Assembly (NCBI GenBank): GCA_935421135.1
Contig: OW285189.1
Location: forward strand, 3,318,572-3,382,571
DNA from: Bugulina stolonifera
Taxonomy: Eukaryota > Bryozoa > Gymnolaemata > Cheilostomatida > Bugulidae
DNA length: 64,000 nucleotides
Reading direction: 5' to 3'
Below, one piece after another: positions 12,001 through 22,862 of this stretch. Within the stretch, counting starts at the first letter, position 1. Each line of letters begins with the position of its first letter. The notes beneath the pieces were generated by a model, which saw only the letters and a list, made by a program, of their open reading frames with translations, was not told where the DNA came from and searched no databases. A program made the translations under genes and the position numbers.

Positions 12001-15000
12001 AAAACTGAAACAGACTTCACAGCGGAAGTGGCTGTCGAACTGTTACGCTCGTTTTATATCATTCACGGTCCAATACAGCACAAAGGTGAAGACGCGTACA
12101 TCATACCCTCATTTTCATCGAAGTTCATGCCTAAGGGGTGGGAAACCAATGGTTACATGCAGCTGCGATCAGAAATATCATTTTCTGGGCTTCCTCTCCC
12201 TGAGTATGTTTACCAGCTGATGACAGTTGCTGCCTTGAGATTCTACCCTGACCTGACTGACACAGTTAAAGTAGCTAAGGGCGGTGTTACCAGGCTACAC
12301 GGTAAGAGAGCTACTCACCTAGTACATGATCACAGCGAGAGAAAAGTTACACTACAGATATCAACCCCTGTAGAGGAGCTCAGTGCCTCATGGCAGCGTT
12401 TGATAGAGTTCACCCGGTGCATTCTAGATAAGACGACAGAAGTGTGGAAAGCTACCCGTCCAGTCACAGTATTCTACTGTTCTCACTGTCTCTTCACCAG
12501 AGCAGACAATGCTGATCAAGTAGTAGATCCAAGTTGGTTCAGATCAACTCACCAGCATGATTCAGATGGTAATCCTCTCTCCTCTACCACCAGCTTCACA
12601 GGGATAGAACCAGTAGATTGTTGTAATGCTGATACCAACTCTACTGGAGAGCTTACAGTTCCTAAACCTCTCAGGTTTCCATGTAAGCAGATGATAGTAT
12701 TATTATATATATTATACTATATATCAGTGGTAGTAATCATAGCACTGGTTTACTCTAATAGTTATACTGTCTATTTTACATTGGAAGTAATTAGACCAAG
12801 GCTAGGTGTTAGTATGGTGTTGGGTGCTAGACGTTAGTATGAAGATACGTTGTTAGTCCTCATGCTTATCCCAGTGCATACTTGTAGCCTGTGGTCCCTA
12901 CTACTGTGCAATGAACTGATTAGTTCAATTCTGGACAATTTTTGATAATTACATGCATATGCTATGGCTGCTCATTGCCCCATACAAGAAAAATAACTCC
13001 TTTTTAATTTAACTTTAATTTATCTTGGAGACGAAATGCTGACCTGATAGGACAACTCCAAACAATATTTAATTGATCTCTAAATATTTTAGGTTATCAG
13101 CTGACTGAGGAGGAGACTGAAAAGTTGAAGAGGTACTTTCTGAGGCTAGAGCAGGGTCGTCTTCTCTCTACACCTTCAAATAATATTACAGGTAATATAT
13201 CTACACATCATGTCATCATGACTGTATAACACTATTACTAATGATAGTTAATATATTATATTATATCCTATCAGCTGGAACTACTCCCTCCACCAGTACA
13301 TCTTCTCAACACTCCCTCCCTCATACTAGTGCCACAGTAACACACACTACTACTACTACTACTCTACCAGTTCCAGCTGTGAACAATCCTGTGATGCCAC
13401 CAGATCCTACCACTACCTCCTTCCAACCAGTTCAAGAATCTGGTCAACCAGAGACTGGTCAGTTGATGGAGATGACCAACCCAGATGACCAATCAGAGGA
13501 ACAGCACAATGGGGCTCGTCCAAGAACTACCTACAGAGGAGAACCACGAAGAGTTCCATCAACTCTCCAAGGAAACCAAAGACCCTCTTCACCTGACCAA
13601 CAACCGACGTCTGAAAGTGATGATGATAGTGATCTCTCTGATGGTGAAGATTATATACCCTCTGGTGACCACCCCAGACAGACCTCTCTGAACCTGGTAC
13701 CATGTAGAAAGGAGAGAATCTGTAGACTGTATGGTACTGAGAAGGTATGCTGTTTGTGTATGTAGTCACTCTTCCTCGTAAGAAAGTTATAGTACTGTGT
13801 ACTGTGTACTGCGTGCTGTAATGTGTGCTGTACTGTGTACTGTGTGCTGTGTACTGTGTGCTGTGCTGAGCTGTACTGTACTGTGTACTATACTGTGTGG
13901 TGTACTGTGTGCTGTCCACTTCACTTGACTGTACTGTCCACTAAACTGCGTACTGTACTGTCCACTGGACTGTGCACTGTACTGTGTACTGGACTGTGCA
14001 CTGTACTGCGTACTGTACTGTGTACTGGACTGTGCACTGTACTGTGCACTGTACTGTGTACTGGACTGTGCACTGGACTGTGCACTGTACTGTATACTGG
14101 ACTGTGTACTGGACTGTGCATTGGACTGTGCACTGTACTGTGTACTGGACTGTGTACTGGACTGTGCATTGGACTGTGCATTGGTCTGTGTACTGTACTG
14201 TGCACTGTACTGTGCACTGGACTGTGCACTGTACTGTGCACTGGACTGTGTACTGTACTGTGCACTGTACTGTGCACTGTACTGTGCACTGTACTGTGCA
14301 CTGGACTGTGTACTGTACTGTGTACTGGACTGTGCACTGGACTGTGTACTGTACTGTGCACTGTACTGTGTACTGTACCGTGCACTGTACCGTGCACTGT
14401 GCCGTGTACTGGACCGTGTACTGGACCGTGTACTGGACTGTGTACTGGACTGTGTACTGTACTGTGTACTGTACTGTGTTCTGTACTGTGCACTGGACTG
14501 TGTACTGTACTGTGTACTGTACTGTGTACTGTACTGTGTACTGTACTGTGTACTGTACTGTGTACTGTACTGTGTACTGTACCGTGTACTGTACCGTATA
14601 CTGGACCGTGTACTGGACCGTGTACTGGACCGTGTACTGGACCGTGTACTGGACTGTGTACTGGACTGTGCACTGGACTGTGCACTGTACTGTGTACTGG
14701 ACTGTGCACTGTACTGTGTACTGGACTGTGCACTGTACTGTGTACTGTACTGTCCATTGTACTGTGTACTGCACTGTGTACTGTACTGTGTACTGGACTG
14801 TGCACTGTACTGTGTACTGTACTGTCCACTGTACTGTGTACTGTACTCTGTACTGTACTGTGTACTGGACTGTGTACTGGACTGTGTACTGGACCGTGTA
14901 CTGGACTGTGCACTGGACTGTGTACTGTACTGTGCACTGTACTGTGTACTGTACCGTGCACTGTACCGTGCACTGTGCCGTGTACTGGACCGTGTACTGG

Positions 15001-18000
15001 ACCGTGTACTGGACTGTGTACTGGACTGTGTACTGTACTGTGTACTGTACTGTGTTCTGTACTGTGCACTGGACTGTGTACTGTACTGTGTACTGTACTG
15101 TGTACTGTACTGTGTACTGTACTGTGTACTGTACTGTGTACTGTACTGTGTACTGTACTGTGTACTGTACCGTGTACTGTACCGTGTACTGGACCGTGTA
15201 CTGGACCGTGTACTGGACCGTGTACTGGACTGTGTACTGGACTGTGTACTGGACTGTGCACTGGACTGTGCACTGTACTGTGTACTGGACTGTGCACTGT
15301 ACTGTGTACTGGACTGTGCACTGTACTGTGTACTGTACTGTCCACTGTACTGTGTACTGTACTCTGTACTGTACTGTGTACTGGACTGTGTACTGGACCG
15401 TGTACTGGACTGTGTGGATAGATGTAGTTTACAATGGTACTGTTTCAGTCATGTATTGTCAGCTGTAGGCTGTATAGCTTCCCCTTCACACACTAGGACA
15501 CATATGCGTATAATATTAAAGCACTAGCTGTTTTCTAAAGTTTTCGGTGACATTATATCACATACCGTGTATATAGTATTATTATCTGTATGCTTAGGTG
15601 TATCACATGTCAGATCCAGTGAGAGGGCGAATCCTAATTCTCAATGTCAATATTCAACATCAGAATGGAAACCCTGTGACCACAAGACCGGGTTCTGAGA
15701 TTGATTTCAGGAACTTAAGCAAGTTGTTTAGAGATCTAGGATTTCGTATTGCTAAATCTGAACGTGAACTGCCTAACCTGACTGCAGAGGTAACAGAGTG
15801 ATATGGAGTTTGACCATACATTTTATATGTTATAGTATTTGTATGTCAAGGAAGTGTATTTATGAGCTGCCATTGACTTGGTTACACAACACTGTGAATA
15901 TGACTCATCCTTGGCTGAGGTTTGAACCTGAGTCACCATGTTACCTATTCACCTAGTACAGTGGACAGGGGGCACCTGCTTTGCTACTGAATCCCATGTA
16001 ACCCTACATATAGCAAGGTAACCATAGAGGAGTGTCTTGTATATAAATAGTATATTTAGTACATATGTACCGCTAATCAGTGAAGCTGGTGTAGAAATTA
16101 TGCTTCTCTGCTGAGTATTTAGAGCATAAGGCTATTGATCATAATTAGAAGTTGTCCTCTCCCAATTTATCTTCCTACTCTTTTTTTTCTCCCCTTGAAA
16201 AAAAAGAATAGGAAGATAAATTGGGAGAGGACAACTTCTAATTATGATCAATGGTCATGATTTAGACTCCTAGAACGATGATAATATAATATGATATAAA
16301 ATAATATATAATATAAGAGTTGGTGCTCCTAAGACACTCCCAGAATTTCTAATTTTAGTTCAAAGAGCCAATCATAATGCAGAATTAACTGGTAATATTA
16401 CTGAATATGCTGTACTTTAGTGTAAATACTCCTTTGGCCACTACCTGTTGTAAACTAATGGTTTAGTAGAATACAATCAACTAATAATAACTATTATTAA
16501 CACTGGATTGTGTGACAAACCATTACTACTGTTCCCACTACCTTAGTACATGTAGTTACAGGTTTTACCTGCATTATGTGAACAAAAGTATCTTGTATGT
16601 TGTATACATTATAATAGTGTCAGTGTCTTGGCACTCTAACCTACTGTGTGTATATTTTAATCATCAACTTGCATGTACATTTATATCTGTATACATATAT
16701 CAACTATAATTACTATTATTTTTATCTAATGCATATTCATTATGTTTGAATTTCTAGAGAATTTATGAGGAAATTGAAGAGGAGACTAAAAGACCTGAAC
16801 ATCACAATCTGGGCATGTTTGGACTCGTACTGATGGCACATGGTTCAAGGGGAGAATATCTACTCGACATTCACAATCGTCCTGTTGACCTTGTCAAGGT
16901 CAAGGATATGATGTCATCAGCCAAGTTTCCAGCTATGCATGGTAAACCTAAACTAATGATAATCCAGGCCTGTGCTAGTGGTAAGTATATTTCACCATCA
17001 TGGTGTATATACCAAGTAGATAACTAGCACTGTTACTAATACATGGGAGTTATACTCTCCTGTAATCTCAATCAGTTGTAATCACTTATACAACTATAGA
17101 GATTATATGAGACTATTACAAGTATTGTTATGTATATCAGTCTAACACTATAGTTGTACAACTGTTACAATTCATACAACTAATTGTATACATAATTACA
17201 TAATATTACAGTCAAGGTGTATTTATACTCTGTATTATGTTGAAACAGAGTATATTTTATTGAAATCTTGAAAACTGGTATTACACATAAGTCACTGTAA
17301 CTATCTTACATGATATGTTTAGATGATGATACATTACTATCAGTGGATGCACCTGTACTTCCAGCTAGTAATAGTACTGTTATACCACAATCATCATCTA
17401 GTAGTAGTACTGCCACACCACAACCTGCTGCTGGACTCAATGCTGCTGATTTATACATAATGAAGTCATCTGGTGAATGTAAGTTATTATACTGTAAACC
17501 AGAATATCACACACTGCTGTGTAGTTCAGTTTCCTGTTTCTAGTTAACTAGGTTGTAAATAGATGGAAAATACCCATGAGAGTCTTTGAAGTTGTCTTCT
17601 CAATGAATTATAGAACTTTGTTTGTAATGGAAAGCAACTCCTAGGCTGCAAACTAAACGCTCGGCTACACCAAAGGCCGTGAGCTTCGACAGATCAGATT
17701 ATTGTTCGTCGGCTTGGCTCGATGGGCCAGGCCTCATGTCAGCCCACCACTGGCCTCAATTAGCATCTAGTTAATAATGGCAGTTTGTCACCGTTTCTCA
17801 CCGTAGCCGATTTAGTTCTTGCAGGTAACGGGGTTCTGCTTAGTAGCTAACTCAATCAGCAATCCATCTACATGTACATGTATGTTTCTGTCTACCCAGC
17901 CTTCTCTTACCTCCAGCACTGATATCGCTGACTCTTCTAATGTCTTCCTCTCTCCGACATACATGCCCATACCACTGTAGCCTTCTCTTCCTCAATCCTC

Positions 18001-20422
18001 CTCATCCATTCTATGCTCTTCTAGGCCGATGCCATGAATATATTGCGGCATCATCATTTCAGTGGAACTCAATCGGTTTTCAAGGTACTGTGTGAGTGGC
18101 CATATTTCATTGCCATATAGCGTTGCTGGCCTGATGCAAACTTTGGGAGGCTTAGACAAGCTCCACCCACCAACAGACTTGCAGCTGATTAGTCCAACGC
18201 AGCTCTTACACTGCTGCCAATCATAGAAGTTAATGATGTACTTTTACCTTTTTAAATAAGATTGTTTATATTGATGTAATTTGTACTGTGATCTAGCAAT
18301 AGGCATGTTAGAAGCCATTATGTTGTTACCATGTTATGAAAAAGATAAAATCTCTAGAAAACGATGGCAGTTGATAAATCTACTAATCAGTGGACCATAA
18401 TACCATATTATATTATTATCTAAACAGCTGACCTTGTTGGTCACTGGTCAGTAGTGGTCAGTTATAAACCAATATTAATATATCAGTATTCTGTTAAACT
18501 ATTTACAGCATTTGCTGCCATCAGATCTCATACTCATGGCTCCTGGTTCATCAATATGCTGGTAGGAACGTTCTATAAGCACGCGTGTCACAGAGATGTC
18601 CAAACATTGTTCAGGATTGTAAGTATATTGTGGTATAACAAGGATATAGTACACCCTATAATCAATATCCAGTGAGACGACCATGTTGGATTTATAGGAG
18701 AGGTTACACTTTCAGCTTAAGTCTAGTCATTTTGAATTTTATCATGTAGACTCTAGAATATACAATCATGTAATATAAATACATACAGAGTTATGTTAAC
18801 TTACCTCTATCAACAATGGCCAAGTTGTTCAAAATATAAACTTTATTTCGATGCACAAGGTTCTACCTCCTGTTTTATTTGTTGGTTTGCCAATTTATGA
18901 GAAGTAGTATTAAAGGAGTTATGACATGTGGTTTATGTCTATGTTCAAAGCAGCATCTCTTACTTAGGCTTATTGCATTTGTACTACCATTAGCGGAGTT
19001 GTGTCCTCTTGCCCATGCTTGACTCATAAAGCTTAGGCCACACTACAGCGAATTTTCTTGCGAATAGCGAATTTTGGTCAAAGGCGAACTCGCAAATTAG
19101 AATCGAGCGTGCCACACTGCAAAAGCTATATGGGAATTCGCATTGTGGACGATTTGATTTCACCCAATGAGGGATCAAAAACTATTATCCTTGGTCACGT
19201 TTCTCATTCACTGCAGAACTAGAACTCTGAAAAATGTAAAATAAAATTATAATTAAAATAAAATGAAATATAATGATTATTTTATTCTTACTTTTATTCG
19301 TTTTACACAATTCTTGCAAACGGAAGTATTTATTTTATTCATCAGTTAAAATAAATAGGCTATTTTAATATAATAATTTAAACTCATGATTGATTGAAAA
19401 TCCGTGGCTCTGAACACGTGACAGTAACAGGACAAGTAAAAATGGGCCAATCACAGATTAGCGAGTTGCGAATTAGCTGATTGAGATCAGCGAGTGCGAA
19501 ATCGCTAATTTTGCGCGAATTCGCACAAAATTTGCGATTTCGCCACTGGCCAAAATTCGCTTTTCGCTAAAAATTCGCTGCAGTGTGGCCTACGCATCAG
19601 CGCTACTCAATGCTGATTCAAACGCAACTTTTTTATGAAGACGCAACTGCATGCTTTATGTCATATAGAGAAAATTGTTGAATTCAAGCTGTTTGCATAG
19701 AAAGAGTACAGTAGTGAACAAATGATTTCACAGGATTTACTAATATAGCAGTAGGATAACTTGTGCAAGTTTTTGAATTTTTCTGGGCTTTACTTTTGCT
19801 GGCAATAACTAGCTGCCTTTATTGGTAGGTCCGGTATTTCATCTGGCCACACTGTATACAGCGGCTATCATTGGGTTATTCTACATGCCTATACATTGCG
19901 TTGTGGTCTAGTTGTTCTAAATATAGCTTGTAAGTTGAAATTTTTCAACTTACCGGCGGTCAGCTACAGGTTTTACGGTCTTCTAGTGGCTTTGGTTTCC
20001 ACACCGCAGGCCTTATTCTACCGGTCAGCCTGCGGTCAAAAACCGGCTAACTGGAAACCAAGCTTAAAAGTACTAGAATAGTAAATATCGAGGCACTCAA
20101 TATATTGTGCCACTAGATAGCTGAGTGTGTCTTAATGCTACCTGAAGACATGTGGCATAACCCCTTTAATTATAAATGTATAAAATAATGTAATACAGGG
20201 TATACTTCTCTAGTGTATCAAGAAAGTGGACTGAGAATTATATCCTTTGTTTAGGTACAGCGCAAGCTAGGTAACTACATAGCCAGACATCCACCTTCAC
20301 TGAATGCTAGATTTAGTATACCAGTGGACCAGTGTACATTTACAGACCCTGAGAAGAAACTCTTCCTATTTCCTGGTTTCTCTCCAGAGAGAAGGAGGAG
20401 TTCTGGACACTCTATACACTAG
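6072..20422 (+). CDS. LRR-Roc-COR-caspase protein, gene A (12 exons)
   Basis: Exons: 6072-6150, 6344-6442, 7138-7378, 9709-9852, 10665-12682, 13093-13191, 13275-13744, 15598-15789, 16758-16980, 17323-17478, 18509-18618, 20255-20422. Phases agree at every junction; the total of 3,999 nt gives about 1,332 aa. The start MGNKSSKR fits an N-myristoylation signal. LRRs lie at about residues 120-255. The Roc GTPase has P-loop GNMLAGKTS (about 293-301), G3 DYGGHQ (about 345) and G4 THGD (about 414). COR runs from about 505 to 820. Next comes a long Ser/Thr/Pro linker ending in an Asp-rich patch (SESDDDSDLSDGED). The caspase begins near 1,051 (SDPVRGRI, GSEIDFRNLSKLF), with catalytic His in MAHGSRG (about 1,142), catalytic Cys in IIQACASG (about 1,186) and p10 motif IRSHTHGSWFI. 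Role by inference: a GTPase-switched, dimerisation-activated protease of apoptosis or immunity, membrane-tethered. The start is the first ATG of a conserved exon; the 5' end is not proven. Introns 3, 7, 10 and 11 hold insertions absent from gene B. Confidence 0.86.
7044..7137 (+). other. in-frame hydrophobic extension upstream of exon 3 (possible alternative start)
   Basis: An ATG at 7,044 opens a frame that runs straight into exon 3 of gene A and encodes about 31 mostly hydrophobic residues (MVIVYSILSCIIYSYISGML onward), like a signal anchor. The same stretch is unchanged in gene B from 40,980. It may simply be a pyrimidine-poor intron end read as protein; a promoter would be needed for it to matter. 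Confidence 0.2.
7478..9270. mobile_element. hAT-type non-autonomous transposon in intron 3 of gene A
   Basis: Terminal inverted repeats CAGTGCTTAAATTG / CAATTTAAGCACTG are flanked by 8-bp direct repeats ATTGTAGT (7,470-7,477) and ATTGTAAT (9,271-9,278). Gene B lacks the 1,793-bp insert and shows a single uninterrupted site near 41,390, which proves an insertion. Subterminal regions carry GGGGGAC / GTCCCCC palindromes. An internal block is duplicated (about 8,030-8,150 and 8,547-8,640). No transposase frame is visible. Confidence 0.88.
13790..15415. repeat. 12-bp minisatellite filling intron 7 of gene A
   Basis: About 130 units of the type GTGTACTGTACT, with GGACT, GCACT, CCGTG and other variants, run through the intron between linker exon 7 and caspase exon 8. 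Because 12 is divisible by three, long frames stay open on both strands (CTVL, STVH, YTVQ repeats); none is a credible protein. Variant patterns repeat at higher order: the block near 14,401 recurs 576 bp later (48 units) near 14,977, and another recurs after 516 bp (43 units). Gene B has a plain 90-bp intron here. Confidence 0.95.
15909..15995 (-). mobile_element. degraded tRNA-derived SINE head in intron 8 of gene A
   Basis: On minus, AGGTTCAAACC matches a polymerase III B box, and an A-box-like stretch lies about 60 bases upstream. It resembles the SINE heads at 2,605 and 47,646 but is more decayed. Confidence 0.4.
16135..16251. repeat. near-perfect 55-bp inverted repeat (hairpin) in intron 8 of gene A
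   Basis: Two 55-base arms with one mismatch flank a loop of about 7 bases. The arms contain AGTTGTCCTCTCCC and its complement and finish in poly-T / poly-A next to the loop. The stem core belongs to the dispersed AGTTGTCTTCTC motif seen in smaller hairpins elsewhere in the window. No transposon ends or coding capacity. Confidence 0.9.
17650..18165 (-). pseudogene. LINE C-terminal fragment in intron 10 of gene A
   Basis: The minus strand reads PATLYGNEIWPLTQYLENRL followed by HGIGLEEHRMDEED and, after a frameshift, a segment with RRLQWYGHVCRR. This order (LYGSE-W, then RRL-W-GH) is typical of the C-terminal region of non-LTR retrotransposon polyproteins. It is 5' truncated and has no counterpart in gene B. 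Confidence 0.65.
19034..19592. mobile_element. MITE with long inverted repeats in intron 11 of gene A
   Basis: Ends TAGGCCACACTACAGCGAAT and ATTCGCTGCAGTGTGGCCTA are inverted repeats. The subterminal regions are packed with GCGAAT / ATTCGC words. Length 559 bp, no coding capacity. No matching target duplication is visible, so the superfamily is uncertain (hAT-like ends). Absent from gene B. Confidence 0.75.
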
Positions 20423-20740
20423 AGTGATGAGTCATAACAGGAAGTAGATGGTTGAAACATGTCATAGGTATGTGTAATATTCATATATTATATTACTCTG
20501 TTACCTCCACTATATACAACAAGTCGTTATATGAACAGGATACTAATGGTTGACTATATACTTTATATAAGATACACCACAGCTGGGTATTAAACTCACA
20601 GACTCTGGAGTACACCTACTAGATCTGTACACTCACTCAGTAGATTGATGTTCATGTGAATATTATAATGTATTTTCTATGACTTGTTGTCAACACATTC
20701 CACAATACAGGTACCCCTGTAGTACGTGTGGGTTCTACTG

Positions 20741-20799
20741 TAATTAAAAGTTGTCTTCTCTTGTAATTCATTACGATAAGAGGGAACGACTCTTAATTT
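20741..20799. repeat. short hairpin with AGTTGTCTTCTC stem
   Basis: TAATTAAAAGTTGTCTTCTC and the following bases pair imperfectly with a 3' arm ending GAACGACTCTTAATTTA around an ATTC centre. It lies between the two alternative terminal exons of gene A. It belongs to the same dispersed family as the hairpins at 16,135 and 62,528. Confidence 0.55.
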
Positions 20800-20912
20800 A
20801 CATGTATATTGTTTCGATAATGCTACAATATTGAAAATTAACATGTCTATTAACCGACTACTTATTCTATTGTAATAGTTCATAGTTGGTTATTATTGTA
20901 TATGATTACTAG

Positions 20913-21053
20913 ATACAAGACAGAGTTAGAAAGGTGAGCATATCTCATACAAAGTCTACAGGTAAACCAGTAGGAGGATGTGTACCTGATAGTAGATGTA
21001 CATTCACAAACTTCAGGAAACTTTATCTTTTCCCTAAATATCCTCCAAAGTAA
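20913..21053 (+). CDS. alternative or orphan terminal exon of gene A (caspase p10 end)
   Basis: After a TACTAG acceptor, 46 codons in phase 0 run to TAA and encode IQDRVRKVSISHTKSTGKPV followed by a C-terminal strand with CTFTNFRKLYLFPK. This is nearly identical to the only last exon of gene B (48,296-48,436), including flanks. Exon 11 of gene A (ending 18,618, phase 0) could splice here instead of to 20,255, giving about 1,323 aa. It lies 490 bp beyond the stop of the proximal terminal exon, so it needs exon skipping or may be a leftover of recombination. Confidence 0.6.
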   Translation: MQDRVRKVSISHTKSTGKPVGGCVPDSRCTFTNFRKLYLFPKYPPK

Positions 21054-21559
21054 TCTGTTACTATATTTATATTACACAATAATACATTGTGGGACTCATA
21101 CAGGTATATTGTTATAATACATTATTTAGTAAACTACAAACTACATGATTATGATGTCATCTATAACATATACAATGTACATTGTACATCAATCCCATGG
21201 TACAGCTACTCTACTATATAATATATACAATAGTATACATTCATATACTTGGTAAGGTCATATCTCACTGATTTAATTTTAATTCTTTTTTATCATTATT
21301 TTATATTTATCAGTTAAATTAATATAAATATGTAGTAGATGTAGTTACTATACTATAGCTGTGTCTCATCAATTAGTAGAACATGAGTTAGTAACAGTTT
21401 ATATAAACTTTATAATGTTATCATGTTCTATTTCTAACTACAAGTACATACTAATAGTGATAGTACTTGAATTGTTGTTTTCAGGATTTTATTGATGATG
21501 TCATCATTTATTCAATATAATATATATAATAATGATATTGATCGTCTTCTATTTGAAAT

Positions 21560-22290
21560 GCACATTAATTGGTATAAAAATTATGTATTGATTCTACATA
21601 CTACGTTGTTTTATGTGTACGTTTATATACGTTTACATAAAGTGAAAAGAGAATGGGTCCAAGTGTGGAGCCTTGGGGGACTCCATGGGTTATTTTAACT
21701 TGCTAAGGGAGTGTGTACCCAACTATTACAGCTTGATATCGGGTCTGTATGTAGGGAACTATTATGTTGATCAATTTTTCTGCTATTTGGTAGTTCTTAA
21801 GTTTTTTAATGAATAAGTTATGGTCAACCAAGTTGAATACTTTTTTAAAGGCTAGTATTGTAATTATTGTTTGGCATCCAGCCAGTCTGATATCAGTGCA
21901 TGTAAATATAAATGCCGTATTACAGGAAGAATGAGCTTTTCGAAAACCGGACTGATGAGGATGTAGCAGTTTGTTTGCAGATATTTTTTTGTGTAGTTGC
22001 TTTAGTCAGTGTGTTTCAAGTAGTTTGGAGAGATAGTTTGGAAAGAGAGGAATTGGTCAGCAATTTTCAGGCATTTGTTGGTTACCTTCTTTAAAAATCG
22101 GCGTTATGGTGGAGAGTTTCCATGATTTAATGGGTTCTATAATGAATGGCAGGGATAATTTAATAATTCAAACTGTGATATTTGGTCGTGCCCAGTAGCT
22201 TTGTTGGGTGGCAGTGCTTTTATATACATTATGATGTCGGTTGAAGTTATAGGGGTGATAGACTGATAGGTCGAGTTATTTGTGTAGCTT
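21560..22290 (-). pseudogene. LINE reverse transcriptase fragment, minus strand
   Basis: Minus-strand frames give the RT block order ALPPNKATGHDQIS, PIFKEGN, LHPHQSGFRKAHS, FNLVDHNLFIKKL and THGVPQGSTLGPILF. These are classic non-LTR RT motifs from the finger to the palm domain. Frameshifts and a TGA interrupt it, and it stops before the catalytic YxDD box. It differs from the LINE at 907-2,415. Upstream minus-strand sequence to about 22,700 may belong to the same element. Confidence 0.75.
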
Positions 22291-22862
22291 GTGCATGTTC
22301 AGTTTGATAAGGGATAGTTGCTAGGTGTCTGCTATGCTGGAGAGTTTTTGTTGCAATTGTTGTGTCGTATTCGTATCCTATCCCTATGTGTTTGTGCTTG
22401 TGAAATTTGTACAATAATATTGATAATATGATTTGTACACGTGACAAGGGAAATATACACTGCTTGGCATCCTCTCTGATGCATGTTAATGATCGTGGTA
22501 GTTGTCTGTTCTGTGTTAGACGGGTGTGGACAACTCTCATCAAAGTGCACTATCTTGGATTTTCCACTGCGCATGGGATATTCCAAAGGGGTATATACCC
22601 CTTTGGGATATTCCAGTTGATCATCGTCAACCAATGAAATTCTGTTTGTTAGATGGGCGTGTCCGTTACTCGGTCGCCTCCGCTTTGCCCTAGCCATGAG
22701 AAGTTTGCAGCTCAACTTTTTATTCAGAAAGTTTTAGGCTAAAATAGTGGTAGAGTAGAGTATAAACTACCCATTATTTAAGTATGGTTCTGTAAATAAC
22801 TATTAGCGATAATCTTTTAATAATAAAAGGCCCAACAGGTAAGCAACAATGGCCAATATAGG

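Noticed and set aside
13790..15415. CRISPR-like array
   Set aside because: Continuous short tandem units without unique spacers, in an animal genome.
13823..15468. Long open frames of 280-530 codons on both strands (Cys/Thr/Val and His/Ser repeats)
   Set aside because: All come from a 12-bp repeat whose length keeps every stop-free frame open; they lie within an intron flanked by phase-matched exons.
17310..17543. Independent small Ser-rich gene
   Set aside because: It is exon 10 of gene A (p20-p10 linker) read on into its intron.
21492..22094. Plus-strand open frames over 21,492-22,094
   Set aside because: Antisense shadows of the minus-strand LINE reverse transcriptase.
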